This document shows, piece by piece, positions 16,559-24,663 of a stretch of DNA of 45,045 bases. The stretch's first letter is position 1. Each line of letters begins with the position of its first letter. The position numbers were made by a program, and so were the translations under genes. The notes beneath the pieces are model-generated. The model had not been told where the DNA came from. It saw only the letters and a program-made list of their open reading frames with translations, and ran no database searches. Origin of the DNA: JAHBVH01 sp034437715 (GTDB lineage: Bacteria; Chloroflexota; Anaerolineae; Caldilineales; Caldilineaceae); contig DAOTTR010000617.1 in the NCBI GenBank assembly GCA_034437715.1, positions 1-45,045 of the forward strand, written 5' to 3'.

Positions 16559-19426
16559 ATGACAATTCGTATCGAAGTCCGCCACAAACAACCCGCCACC
16601 AATCACACCCTTCTGCACAATGCACCAGCCTTGGGCATTCACGGTTTGACAGATTGTCAGACCGTTCGCATCTATTTTCTCGCCGCGCCCCTCCATGCCG
16701 CACAGGTAGAGCAACTCTGCACGCTGCTCCTGGTCGATCCGGTGACCGAGCTGGCAACCTGGCGCGCCAGCACCCCCGATCAGCCAGCAAGCGATACCAG
16801 TGCGGCGATCATCGAAGTCGCACTGCGGCCCGGCGTCACCGATGTGCCAGCGCGCGAGCTGGCCCGCGGCATGCGCGAAATCGGCCTGCCTGTGGGCGAA
16901 GTCGCTACCGCCACCCGCTATGAACTCACGGGCGATCTGAGCGAAGCCGACCTGCGCAAATTGGCGCGCGGGCTGCTCTGCAATGAGACAGTGGCGCACT
17001 ACAGTTTGGGGCCGATCAACCCCCAATTTGGTCAGCGCGCCGCGGCCAGCGATCGCGTGGAACGCATTGCGCTAGCCGGGCTGGACGACAACGCGCTCAT
17101 GCAGTTGAGCCGCACTCGGCTACTCTCGCTCGACCGCGCCGAAATGCGCACGATCCAGGAATTCTATGCAGAGATGGATCGCGATCCCACGGATATCGAG
17201 TTGGAAACGCTGGCCCAAACCTGGTCCGAGCACTGTGTCCACAAAACCTTCCGCGCCAGCATTGATTTCACCTGGCAAGCGGCCGATGGTACGATCAAGC
17301 AGCAGACACAGATCGATGGCTTGCTCAAGCAATATATCCGCGCCGCCACCGAGCACCTCAATCCAGACTGGCTGTATTCGGCTTTTGTGGACAACGCCGG
17401 CATCATCGCCTTTGACGACACCTATGATTTGGCCTTCAAGGTCGAAACACACAATCACCCGTCGGCGTTGGAACCCTTTGGCGGGGCCAATACCGGCGTG
17501 GGCGGCGTGGTGCGCGACATTATTGGGGTTTCGGCCCGGCCGATTGCCACCACCGATGTGCTCTGTTTTGGCCCACAAGATTATCCAGTCGACGCGCTAC
17601 CCAATGGCATTCTCCATCCGCGCCGGATTGCTGACGGCGTCATTGCCGGTATTGGTGACTATGGCAACAAATTGGGCTTGCCCACGGTCAACGGCGCAAT
17701 TCTCTATGACGAAGGCTACCTGGGCAATCCGCTGGTCTTCTGTGGCTGCGTCGGCTTGCTGCCCCACGGTCGCCATCCTACCGCGCCGCAAGCTGGCGAT
17801 CTAGTGATCGCGCTGGGTGGACAGACGGGGCGCGACGGCATCCACGGCGCGACCTTCTCCTCTGCCGAATTGACCCACGACACCAGCGAAACGTCGGGCA
17901 GTGCCGTACAAATTGGCGATCCGATCACCGAAAAAGGCTTGATCGAATTGATCGAGGCCGCGCGCGATGCGGCTCTGTACAGTGCGATTACCGACTGTGG
18001 CGCAGGCGGCTTTTCGTCGGCGGTAGGCGAAATGGGCAAAACGTTGGGCGCAGATATCGAGCTGACCAATGTCCGGCTCAAGTACCCTGGCCTCACGCCG
18101 TGGGAGATCTGGATCTCCGAAGCGCAAGAGCGCATGGTGTTGGCGGTGCCACCGGCCAACCTGGCACCGTTGCAAGCGCTGGCCGATTGCTGGGATGTGG
18201 AAGTGAGTGTGCTGGGCACCTTCACCGGCAATCAACAGTTGCGTGTCCACTATGACGGCACAGTTGTCGCCGATCTGCCCATGCACTTTCTGCACGACGG
18301 CCTGCCCCGCCGCCAGATGCAGGCGCTTTGGCAAGAGCCAACGGACGCGGCACCGAATTCGATCCCAAGCACACAAAACGCCAATGATCTCCTGCTATCC
18401 TTACTAGCCCATCCCAATGTGGCGAGCAAGGAAGCGGTGATCCGCCGCTATGATCACGAAGTGCGCGGCGGCACCCTGGTGCGCCCGTTGACCGGCCCCC
18501 AGATGGACGGGCCGAGTGATGCCGCGGTGCTCAAGCCGCTGGGGACGTGGCACCATAATAAGGCGTTTTCGCTGAGTGTCGCGATCAATCCCCTCATTGG
18601 TATGCGCGACCCCTATGCCATGGCCGTCAGCGCGATTGACGAAGCTTTCCGCAACTTGGTGGCCGTAGGCACTGATCCCGATCAGGTGGCGATTCTCGAC
18701 AACTTTTGCTGGGGCAACCCGACGCTGCCCGACCGCTTGGGTGCGTTGGTGCGCACCTGCCAGGGCTGTTATGATGGGGCCATTGCCTATAAAGCACCTT
18801 TTATCTCGGGCAAAGACAGCCTCTACAACGAGTTCAATGGCAAACCCATTCCCGGCACATTGCTCATCTCGGCCATCGGGATTGTGCCGGATATGCACCG
18901 CTGTGTCACGTCGCACCTCAAGACGCCGGGCAACCGCTTGTATCTGCTGGGCGAAACCAAGGCTGAATTGGGCGGCTCGCTGCTCTATCATCAGCTTGGT
19001 CATCGTGGTGGCACAGCGCCGGCCATGCCCGCCGCTCCATTACAGCGCTATCGCCTGCTGCATAACGCTATCCAACAGGAGTTGGTCGTCACCTGCCACG
19101 ATCTGAGCGAAGGGGGCTTGGCGGTGGCGCTGGCCGAAATGTGTTTGGCTGGGCGGCTGGGTGCAACCATTGACATTGCTGGATTGAGCAGTGAGGCCAC
19201 ACCGTTATCCCCCCAGGAAGCGCTCTTCAGTGAAAGCAATGGTCGTCTCTTGCTCGAAGTACGCCCCGAAGATGCCGCGACACTCGAAGCGCTGCTCGGC
19301 GCAGTTACCCTGCTGCCCCTGGGCACCGTCACAGCCGAGCCAACCCTGCAAATCACCACTGGCGGCCAAGCTTTGATCAATTTGCCAGTCAATGAACTTG
19401 TCCAAGCCTGGAAAGGGCACGCATAG
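16559..19426 (+). CDS. purL: Phosphoribosylformylglycinamidine synthase, synthetase subunit (PurL, long form)
   Basis: This subunit performs the ATP-dependent amidation of FGAR to FGAM in purine synthesis, using ammonia from PurQ. At 955 residues it is longer than small PurL (about 740). Residues 1-155 look like PurS-type modules (LRPGVTDVPARELARGMREIG), which explains why no separate purS is present. The core starts with TWSEHCVHKTF near 220, followed by KVETHNHPSALEPFGGANTGVGG near 294-316, then TDCGAGGFSSAVGEMG and a second, degenerate AIRS-like half. It lacks the C-terminal glutaminase found in proteobacterial PurL; that activity is encoded by the next gene, seven bases downstream. No clear ribosome binding site precedes the ATG. 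Confidence 0.95.
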   Translation: MTIRIEVRHKQPATNHTLLHNAPALGIHGLTDCQTVRIYFLAAPLHAAQVEQLCTLLLVDPVTELATWRASTPDQPASDTSAAIIEVALRPGVTDVPARELARGMREIGLPVGEVATATRYELTGDLSEADLRKLARGLLCNETVAHYSLGPINPQFGQRAAASDRVERIALAGLDDNALMQLSRTRLLSLDRAEMRTIQEFYAEMDRDPTDIELETLAQTWSEHCVHKTFRASIDFTWQAADGTIKQQTQIDGLLKQYIRAATEHLNPDWLYSAFVDNAGIIAFDDTYDLAFKVETHNHPSALEPFGGANTGVGGVVRDIIGVSARPIATTDVLCFGPQDYPVDALPNGILHPRRIADGVIAGIGDYGNKLGLPTVNGAILYDEGYLGNPLVFCGCVGLLPHGRHPTAPQAGDLVIALGGQTGRDGIHGATFSSAELTHDTSETSGSAVQIGDPITEKGLIELIEAARDAALYSAITDCGAGGFSSAVGEMGKTLGADIELTNVRLKYPGLTPWEIWISEAQERMVLAVPPANLAPLQALADCWDVEVSVLGTFTGNQQLRVHYDGTVVADLPMHFLHDGLPRRQMQALWQEPTDAAPNSIPSTQNANDLLLSLLAHPNVASKEAVIRRYDHEVRGGTLVRPLTGPQMDGPSDAAVLKPLGTWHHNKAFSLSVAINPLIGMRDPYAMAVSAIDEAFRNLVAVGTDPDQVAILDNFCWGNPTLPDRLGALVRTCQGCYDGAIAYKAPFISGKDSLYNEFNGKPIPGTLLISAIGIVPDMHRCVTSHLKTPGNRLYLLGETKAELGGSLLYHQLGHRGGTAPAMPAAPLQRYRLLHNAIQQELVVTCHDLSEGGLAVALAEMCLAGRLGATIDIAGLSSEATPLSPQEALFSESNGRLLLEVRPEDAATLEALLGAVTLLPLGTVTAEPTLQITTGGQALINLPVNELVQAWKGHA

Positions 19427-19433
19427 GATGATC

Positions 19434-20213
19434 ATGAAACCATCGATTCTCATTTTGCATGCCGCTGGCACCAATCGTGACGCCGAAGCGGCGCGCGCCT
19501 GTGAACTGGCGGGTGGTGCGCCAGAAATTGTACATATCAACCAACTACACCAGGGTGAACGCCGTTTGCAAGATTATGAGATGCTTTTGCTGCCGGGCGG
19601 CTTCTCGTATGGCGATGCGCTGGGCGCCGGCGCGCGTATGGCCTTGGACCTGCAAGTCTTCTTTCATGATGAGTTACACGCCTTTGTCGAAAGTGGCAAA
19701 ACGGTGCTTGGCATCTGTAACGGCTTTCAGGTGCTGGTCAAGGTTGGGTTATTACCGGGGGTGATGAGCACGGATGGCGCAGCCAAAGGCAAGCGGCGAG
19801 CGACGCTTACCGACAACGCGTCGGGCCATTTTGAATGTCGCTGGGTGCATTTGGCCGTCAATCGCCAGTCGCGCGCCAGTGCGCTGGCCGCTATCGATGA
19901 ACTGATTTTCTGTCCCGTAGCGCATGGCGAGGGCAATCTGCAAGTGCAAGATGCGGCAACCCTCGCTGCATTAGAAACCAATGGGCTGGTGACCTTTCGC
20001 TATGTGGATGCGGCAGGACAATCGGCCAATGGACGGTATCCGCTCAACCCCAACGGTTCAGTGGCCGATATTGCCGGTCTCTGCAACGCGCGCGGCAACG
20101 TCATCGGCCTGATGCCGCACCCCGAAGATCATCTCCTGGCGATCCAAAATCCGCTTGGTGGCGCGGGACAGTTGGGTCGCCAACTCTTTACGTCGATCAT
20201 CAGCAGCCTATAA
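19434..20213 (+). CDS. purQ: FGAM synthase glutaminase subunit (PurQ)
   Basis: A class I glutamine amidotransferase, 259 residues, that supplies ammonia to PurL. The nucleophile Cys95 is in LGICNGFQ, and the partners His229 and Glu231 are in MPHPEDH. The oxyanion region LPGGFSYGDALGAGA is typical of PurQ. I choose ATG 19434, preceded by TAGGA, over ATG 19428. The gene lies seven bases after the purL stop and is followed by a strong hairpin at 20243, so purLQ is a two-gene operon. Confidence 0.95.
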   Translation: MKPSILILHAAGTNRDAEAARACELAGGAPEIVHINQLHQGERRLQDYEMLLLPGGFSYGDALGAGARMALDLQVFFHDELHAFVESGKTVLGICNGFQVLVKVGLLPGVMSTDGAAKGKRRATLTDNASGHFECRWVHLAVNRQSRASALAAIDELIFCPVAHGEGNLQVQDAATLAALETNGLVTFRYVDAAGQSANGRYPLNPNGSVADIAGLCNARGNVIGLMPHPEDHLLAIQNPLGGAGQLGRQLFTSIISSL

Positions 20214-20242
20214 ACGATCCTGTAGCGTAAGCGCGAAAGTTT

Positions 20243-20278
20243 ACACCCCCTCACGCTCTGCAGAGCGCGAGGGGGTGT
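20243..20278. terminator. Terminator-like hairpin after purQ
   Basis: An 18-bp arm, ACACCCCCTCACGCTCTG (20243-20260), pairs with 20261-20278 with a single mismatch. There is no spacer, so the hairpin loop must be formed by the central bases. There is no strong T-tract. It separates purQ from the antiporter gene. Confidence 0.7.
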
Positions 20279-20318
20279 CTCGTATAGTTCGTGCACACAG
20301 AAAACAAGTTGAGAATCT

Positions 20319-21614
20319 ATGGAAGAAATCCATGTTGGCGTAACCTTGTTGTGGATTGCCATAATTTTGTTAGCGGCACGGTTTTCCTTGGTGATTGAAC
20401 GGTGGGGTCAGCCACCGGTGTTGGGTGAATTGCTCGTGGGTGTCCTTTTGGGTAATCTGGGCCTGATTGGGATCACCGTGTTTGATCCGATTCACGACGA
20501 CCATATTATCAAGTTTTTGGCTGAGCTTGGTGTGGTTATTTTACTTTTTCAAGTGGGGCTCGAATCGAACCTGCGGGAAATGGGGCGCGTGGGGGTACGC
20601 GCTTTGCTGGTGGCATGTATTGGGGTGGTTGTGCCTTTTGTGCTGGGCACCTATGTGGTCGGCCCCTGGCTCTTGCCGGGTCTACCCTTTTATGCCTACC
20701 TTTTTCTCGGCGCAACCTTGACCGCCACCTCGGTGGGCATTACGGCGCGGGTGTTTCAGGATCTCAAAATTCTGCGCTCACGCGAGGCCCAGATTGTGCT
20801 GGGGGCCGCGGTGATTGACGATGTCATGGGCTTGATCATTCTGGCGGTTGTGTCGGCCATGGTTACGGCGGGCAGCTTTAGCTTGGGTATGGTGGGCGTG
20901 ATCACCTTCAAGGCTGTGGCCTTTTTGGTGGGTGCCATTGTGATTGGGCAGTTGCTCGCGCCGTTGCTCGGGCGTGGTCTTTCCACGATCCACAGTGGCA
21001 AAGGCATGAAACTCACGCTCGCCCTCGCGTTTGGCCTGATCGGTGCCTACCTGGCAGGCGAGATCGGGTTGGCACCGATTGTCGGCGCATTTGCCGCAGG
21101 ACTGGTGTTGGACCCTGTACATTTTCGTCACTTTGCCGAGCCGCAAATGGTAACCGAGATCCGCGCCCAGCTGTCCACAGCCGACGAGAAGCTACAGGGC
21201 AAGTTGAACGAAGTAATCGATCATCACGCAGAGCACCATGTGCAAGATCTGCTGGAACCGATTGGCAACTTTCTGATTCCCATCTTCTTTGTGCTGACGG
21301 GTATGAGCGTGCGGTTGGAAGCGCTTTCTGATCCAAAAATTGTGCTTGTCGCCCTTATCATCACCGTGGTCGCCTTTGTTGGCAAAGTGGTCGCTGGCTT
21401 GATGGCGGGCAATGTGAACAAATGGATTGTCGGCTGGGGTATGGTGCCGCGCGGCGAGGTCGGCTTGATCTTCGCCGCCACCGGTCAGCGCCTGGGGATC
21501 GTATCGGATGAACTCTTTGGCGTGATCATCATCGTCGTCATCCTCAGCACACTGCTCACGCCACCCATTCTTACCTACATTGTACGGCGGCAGACACCCC
21601 CTATCGCGAGTTAG
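20319..21614 (+). CDS. CPA2-family cation/proton antiporter (KefB/NapA type)
   Basis: A 431-residue membrane protein with about 12-13 hydrophobic segments, beginning HVGVTLLWIAIILLAARFSLVIE. The family's ion-binding pair is Asp167-Asp168 in AAVIDDVMGL, the DD arrangement of electrogenic Na+/H+ exchangers. The unwound-helix motif ATLTATSVGITARVFQDL precedes it. A charged, His-rich loop at about 285-310 (VIDHHAEHHVQDL) connects the two bundles. No TrkA-N domain follows, so it is the membrane part only. It exchanges monovalent cations for protons; the ion preference cannot be read from sequence. It is a single gene, flanked by a hairpin upstream and a compound inverted repeat downstream. Confidence 0.92.
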   Translation: MEEIHVGVTLLWIAIILLAARFSLVIERWGQPPVLGELLVGVLLGNLGLIGITVFDPIHDDHIIKFLAELGVVILLFQVGLESNLREMGRVGVRALLVACIGVVVPFVLGTYVVGPWLLPGLPFYAYLFLGATLTATSVGITARVFQDLKILRSREAQIVLGAAVIDDVMGLIILAVVSAMVTAGSFSLGMVGVITFKAVAFLVGAIVIGQLLAPLLGRGLSTIHSGKGMKLTLALAFGLIGAYLAGEIGLAPIVGAFAAGLVLDPVHFRHFAEPQMVTEIRAQLSTADEKLQGKLNEVIDHHAEHHVQDLLEPIGNFLIPIFFVLTGMSVRLEALSDPKIVLVALIITVVAFVGKVVAGLMAGNVNKWIVGWGMVPRGEVGLIFAATGQRLGIVSDELFGVIIIVVILSTLLTPPILTYIVRRQTPPIAS

Positions 21615-21621
21615 GCGCTTT

Positions 21622-21748
21622 CAAAGAAATAAGTATCCAGCGTTTGCCCAACAAAATCATGCGTAGGGGCGGCCGCGCAGCCGCCCCGCGTTTGGCTCGC
21701 TGCGAACGGGCGGCTGCAAGCCGCCCCTACTGGATACTTATTTCTTTG
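21622..21748. repeat. Nested inverted repeat with GTAGGGGCGGC core
   Basis: The outer arms CAAAGAAATAAGTATCCAG (21622-21640) and their exact complement (21730-21748) are 19 bp long. Inside, GTAGGGGCGGC (21663-21673) pairs with 21720-21730. Each inner half also folds on itself (GGGGCGGC/GCCGCCCC and GGGCGGC/GCCGCCC). The inner architecture recurs at 38037-38103. Confidence 0.8.
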
Positions 21749-21763
21749 CAATGGCCTTAGTAA

Positions 21764-21798
21764 TTAACAATTGTCAATTGTTAATTGACAATTGTTAA
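21764..21798. terminator. AT-rich hairpin at the end of coaX
   Basis: TTAACAATTGTCAATT (21764-21779) pairs perfectly with 21783-21798 around a 3-base loop. The arm overlaps the coaX stop codon. It may act as a terminator for coaX, although no T-tract follows. Confidence 0.55.
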
Positions 21799-22559
21799 CG
21801 ATTCATGGCATAGACCATGCGCAAGCCATCCAGCGTGAGCCAGGGCGCGACATGGTCGATCACCGTGGTTTCGCTGGCAATAATCGTCGCCAGACCGCCG
21901 GTGCCGATCACGCGCATGTCATTGCCTAGTTCGGCGCGGAAGCGCGCCACCATGCCCTCTACCAGCCCGACATAGCCAAAGAGCAGACCCGATTGCATGG
22001 CATGAACGGTGTTGCGGCCAATTGCAGTGGGTGGGCGCAACAGATCAACTTTGGGCAGTTTAGCGGCGCGCTGAAAGAGTGCATCAGCAGAGATGCCAAT
22101 GCCGGGAGCAATGGCACCACCCAGATAATCGCCATTGGCGGCGATGGCATCGAAGGTGGTAGCTGTGCCAAAATCGACCACACAAGCTGGACCGCCATAC
22201 AACCGATAGGTCGCCACGGCATCGACCACCCGATCGGCCCCCACCGATTGGGGCGTTTCATAGAGAATGCGCACACCGGTTTTGGTGTTGGCGTCTACCA
22301 CCAGCGGTTCACATTGCAGATAGGTGCGACACAGCTCGATCCATTTGCCGGTTAGGGGTGGCACGACCGAGGCCAAGGCTACGCCATCAATGTCGGCAAT
22401 TGTGAGCTTGGCAAAGGTCAACAGGTTGATGAGTTGCATGGCAAACTCGTCTGGCGTGCGCTCATGATCGGTGGCCAGCCGCCAGTGTGGGCCGAGTTGC
22501 TCGCCATCATACAAACCGATGGTGATATTGGTGTTGCCAATGTCGATGCAAAATAGCAT
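21795..22559 (-). CDS. coaX: Type III pantothenate kinase (CoaX)
   Basis: This enzyme catalyses the first step of coenzyme A synthesis, phosphorylating pantothenate. It has 254 residues, the usual length. It belongs to the ASKHA fold: the phosphate-1 motif is MLFCIDIGNTNITIG (Asp6, Asn9), the adenosine/phosphate-2 region has VVDFGTATTFDAI, and ETPQSVGADRVVDAVATY and GGAIAPGIGISADAL carry the pantothenate-binding and catalytic positions. ATG 22559 follows GGGGAG by seven bases. It lies 44 bases after the DUF84 gene on the same strand. Confidence 0.95.
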   Translation of the reverse strand: MLFCIDIGNTNITIGLYDGEQLGPHWRLATDHERTPDEFAMQLINLLTFAKLTIADIDGVALASVVPPLTGKWIELCRTYLQCEPLVVDANTKTGVRILYETPQSVGADRVVDAVATYRLYGGPACVVDFGTATTFDAIAANGDYLGGAIAPGIGISADALFQRAAKLPKVDLLRPPTAIGRNTVHAMQSGLLFGYVGLVEGMVARFRAELGNDMRVIGTGGLATIIASETTVIDHVAPWLTLDGLRMVYAMNR

Positions 22560-22603
22560 AGATGACTCCCCGTCAAGAAAAATGTCCAGAAAACCCACCA
22601 GCA

Positions 22604-23158
22604 TTAGGCATAGTGGTGGGGGTTGAGAAAGCGCGTCAGGGCAAAGATGACTGCCGTTTCCAGCGCGGCAGTGCGCGAAATGAGGCCATTCGTGATGATG
22701 CCAACTGCGCCCTGTTGCTGTTTGGTGTTCTGCTGCCCAGCCCACGCATCGATCAGATCACCCAACTCTTCACCTTGGCGCACACCTACGACCAGCGCAG
22801 GGGGCAAGCGAAAGCGCCCACTGCCGCCAATCCCCACCGTCCCATCCCGGTCTACGGCAGCGGCCCAGCCGGTGACAAAGAGGCCATGCGGCGTCTCTGT
22901 TGTATTGCCTTCCAGGCCAATCCCCAGATCACTGCCAGTCTGTTGACAGGCGGCACGCGCGCGGTTGACAGCCCCTTCGATGGCCTCGTCGTCGCCCAGT
23001 GGCTGCGCCCGCACGCCCGAAGCGACCGCCACACCCGTTACTTCGGCGTTGGGCCAAATGCGCTGTATACTATGCCAAGTGGCCTGAATTTTCACCGGAT
23101 TGGTAGAGCCGACAGCAACTGTATGGATAGTGAGTGGACTGGGCACTGGATGGCTCAT
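22604..23158 (-). CDS. DUF84 inosine/xanthosine triphosphatase (YjjX family)
   Basis: A 184-residue house-cleaning NTPase of the YjjX/DUF84 type, which hydrolyses non-canonical ITP and XTP. The opening VAVGSTNPVKIQATWHSI is the family's substrate-binding start. GVRAQPLGDDEAIEGAVNRARAA and DLGIGLEGNTTETPHGLFVTGWAAAVDRDG follow, ending with GAVGIITNGLISRTAALETAVIFAL. The ATG at 23158 was chosen at the first family-like residues; the ribosome binding site is weak. Only 28 bases separate it from the divergent gene at 23187. Confidence 0.88.
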   Translation of the reverse strand: MSHPVPSPLTIHTVAVGSTNPVKIQATWHSIQRIWPNAEVTGVAVASGVRAQPLGDDEAIEGAVNRARAACQQTGSDLGIGLEGNTTETPHGLFVTGWAAAVDRDGTVGIGGSGRFRLPPALVVGVRQGEELGDLIDAWAGQQNTKQQQGAVGIITNGLISRTAALETAVIFALTRFLNPHHYA

Positions 23159-23186
23159 TTGGTTATTCTCTCTTTTTCTGTGATCT

Positions 23187-23825
23187 ATGTCTGAAACAAG
23201 CAGCATTGCCAGCTTGCTGGCACACTTACACCGCGTGGCACTGATCGCGCGGTTGCGCAGCGATCTGCCAATACAAGAACTGCTTGAAATCGGCGATGCG
23301 CTGTTGGCCGCGCCGATCTTGTTGGTAGAGATTGCCATGGATTTTGCCGATGCTGCGGCAGCGATTGCTGAATTTCGCCAGTGCTATGGCGATCACCTGC
23401 TGATTGGTGCCGCGGCCATTCAGACAATGGCGCAATTGACGGCAGCGCAGGCGGCTGGTGCCCACTATTTTGTGCTGCCCACCCTTGATCCCACACTACT
23501 GCGCGCGGTGCGTGAACAGGAGTTGCTTTGCATTGCGCAAGTTGCTACGCCAGCCCAAGCCCAGTTAGCGCGGCTGGAAGGCTGTGGGCTGGTTGCAGTT
23601 GTCGCCGAACACTTATCCCAGTTTCCCGCGGCAGCGTGGCACGCCGCATCTGTGCCCCTTGTCTGTGATGTGAATGATACGGCGACGCTTGCGACCGCAC
23701 AGGCCGTGGGCGTAAGCGCGATCCGGTTGGAAGAAATGCTTTTCCCGAGCACGGCTTGGTCACATGCTGCAATCATTACCACGGCGCGTCAATTACAGCA
23801 ACGGTGGGAAGCGCCATTCAAATAA
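23187..23825 (+). CDS. KDPG/KHG-aldolase-like TIM barrel lacking the Schiff-base lysine
   Basis: A 212-residue protein that follows the class I KDPG aldolase (Eda) plan: VALIARLRSD (15-26), LLVEIAMD (46-52, with the family Glu at 48), LLIGAAAIQTMAQLTAAQAAGAHYFVLPTLDP (71-102), then a strand at 135-140. In Eda that last strand carries the catalytic Lys in a V-K-x-F-P motif. Here it reads GLVAVVAEHL, with Ala137 at the Lys position. A threonine and phosphate-binding glycines of the family are also altered. It is unlikely to be an aldolase of the known mechanism; it may be a related barrel with another activity or a binding protein. It is divergently transcribed from the DUF84 gene with a 28-base gap. 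Confidence 0.7.
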   Translation: MSETSSIASLLAHLHRVALIARLRSDLPIQELLEIGDALLAAPILLVEIAMDFADAAAAIAEFRQCYGDHLLIGAAAIQTMAQLTAAQAAGAHYFVLPTLDPTLLRAVREQELLCIAQVATPAQAQLARLEGCGLVAVVAEHLSQFPAAAWHAASVPLVCDVNDTATLATAQAVGVSAIRLEEMLFPSTAWSHAAIITTARQLQQRWEAPFK

Positions 23826-23920
23826 TTTTTGGTGACTATTCAGGTCACTCCCACTCAGCCTCCTCCAGGTTGGGGAGGCACCCAAAGAGTATCCGGTCAC
23901 AGTTCCCTCTCTTATCAGGG

Positions 23921-24058
23921 CTACCCTTTACCCACAAGTTGGCCGTAGGCAAGGCGTGCCGAGGACGGCCAAAAAACATAGCGGAGTGCCGTCAGGCCGC
24001 TGAGCCGTCCCCGGCACGCTCACCCTCCCTGCTACCCAAAGATGTAGGTAAAGGGTAG
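23921..24058. repeat. GTGCCGGGGAC cruciform repeat, copy 2 (inverted orientation)
   Basis: The inner stem GCGTGCCGAGGACGGC (23954-23969) pairs with 24004-24019 with one wobble. The complement of the loop matches the loop of copy 1 (GACGGCACT...CGCTATGTTTT). An outer pair, CTACCCTTTACC (23921-23932) with GGTAAAGGGTAG (24047-24058), surrounds it. The flank TTTACCCACAAGTTGGC is shared with copy 1. The 379-base space 23826-24204 contains only repeats. Confidence 0.75.
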
Positions 24059-24078
24059 TAGCAGGGGAGGGATGAATC

Positions 24079-24197
24079 GTACGACAACGTTAAATTCGTG
24101 TTGAATGAATTCAACACCTGAGACGGCAAACGTGTTTAAACACGTTTTCTATTCCAGGCTCTGAATGAATTCAGAGCAGCATGTGATGAAATTTAAC
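24079..24197. repeat. Compound hairpin element, long version
   Basis: Outer arms TACGACAACGTTAAATT (from 24080) and AAATTTAAC (24189-24197) match the arms of the element at 6492. Between them are three hairpins: GTGTTGAA-TGAA-TTCAACAC (24098-24117), the perfect palindrome AAACGTGTTTAAACACGTTT (24128-24147), and GCTCTGAA-TGAA-TTCAGAGC (24158-24177). The last two reproduce the spacing seen at 38-87 with different stem bases. Confidence 0.75.
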
Positions 24198-24204
24198 TAA
24201 TTTT

Positions 24205-24663
24205 TCAGAAAAGCAATCGCCAGAGGCGCGGGCCTAGGATTGTACAGGCCACGCCCATACTGCCTAGCACCGCGAAGATCAGCGCACCAGCCGCAGCATC
24301 TTTGGCGATCTTGGCCAGCGGATGATAGTCGGGCGAGACCAGATCAATCGTGGTTTCCACGGCGGTATTTAGGGCCTCTAGCGCCAAAACTGTGCTAAAG
24401 GTTAGCGCGAGCAGTGCCCACTCGATCGCCGTGATCTGCAACCACCACCCGGTCAGACTTACAACGGCGACTGCCCATAGTTCAATCCAGGCATTGGGTT
24501 GCGTTGCCAATGTATACTTGGCACCGTTGAGCGCGGCTTTGAGGCTAAACCAGCGACTCGCCAGAAAGTGGCGGTCGCGGCCAGTCAGAACGGCGACGGT
24601 GGCAGGTGGAGCATTGGAGGTTGCGGAAATTTTCTTGACTGGGGTCGAGCGCTTAGGCGTCAT
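24205..24663 (-). CDS. dgkA: Prokaryotic diacylglycerol/undecaprenol kinase (DgkA family)
   Basis: A small integral-membrane lipid kinase, 152 residues. A 35-residue Thr/Pro-rich N-terminal extension precedes three hydrophobic segments: AWIELWAVAVVSLTGWWLQI, WALLALTFSTVLALEALNTAVE and DAAAGALIFAVLGSMGVACTI. The catalytic region LNTAVETTIDL and the following YHPLAKIAKDAAAGA match the family's E-x(6)-D and K-D-x-A-A-G-A motifs. In Gram-positive bacteria this family phosphorylates undecaprenol. ATG 24663 overlaps the end of ybeY by 11 bases, so translation is probably coupled. The neighbourhood HD protein-ybeY-dgkA is conserved in many bacteria. Confidence 0.92.
   Translation of the reverse strand: MTPKRSTPVKKISATSNAPPATVAVLTGRDRHFLASRWFSLKAALNGAKYTLATQPNAWIELWAVAVVSLTGWWLQITAIEWALLALTFSTVLALEALNTAVETTIDLVSPDYHPLAKIAKDAAAGALIFAVLGSMGVACTILGPRLWRLLF

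Noticed and set aside
16447..16923. Open reading frame starting at an ATG just after the candidate purL promoter
   Set aside because: It overlaps purL out of frame for more than 360 bases, and its residues look like a frame shadow with no recognisable domain.
16121..17026. Long minus-strand open frame opposite the start of purL
   Set aside because: It is Cys- and His-rich without a domain, and overlaps purL, which is clearly coding. It is a shadow frame.
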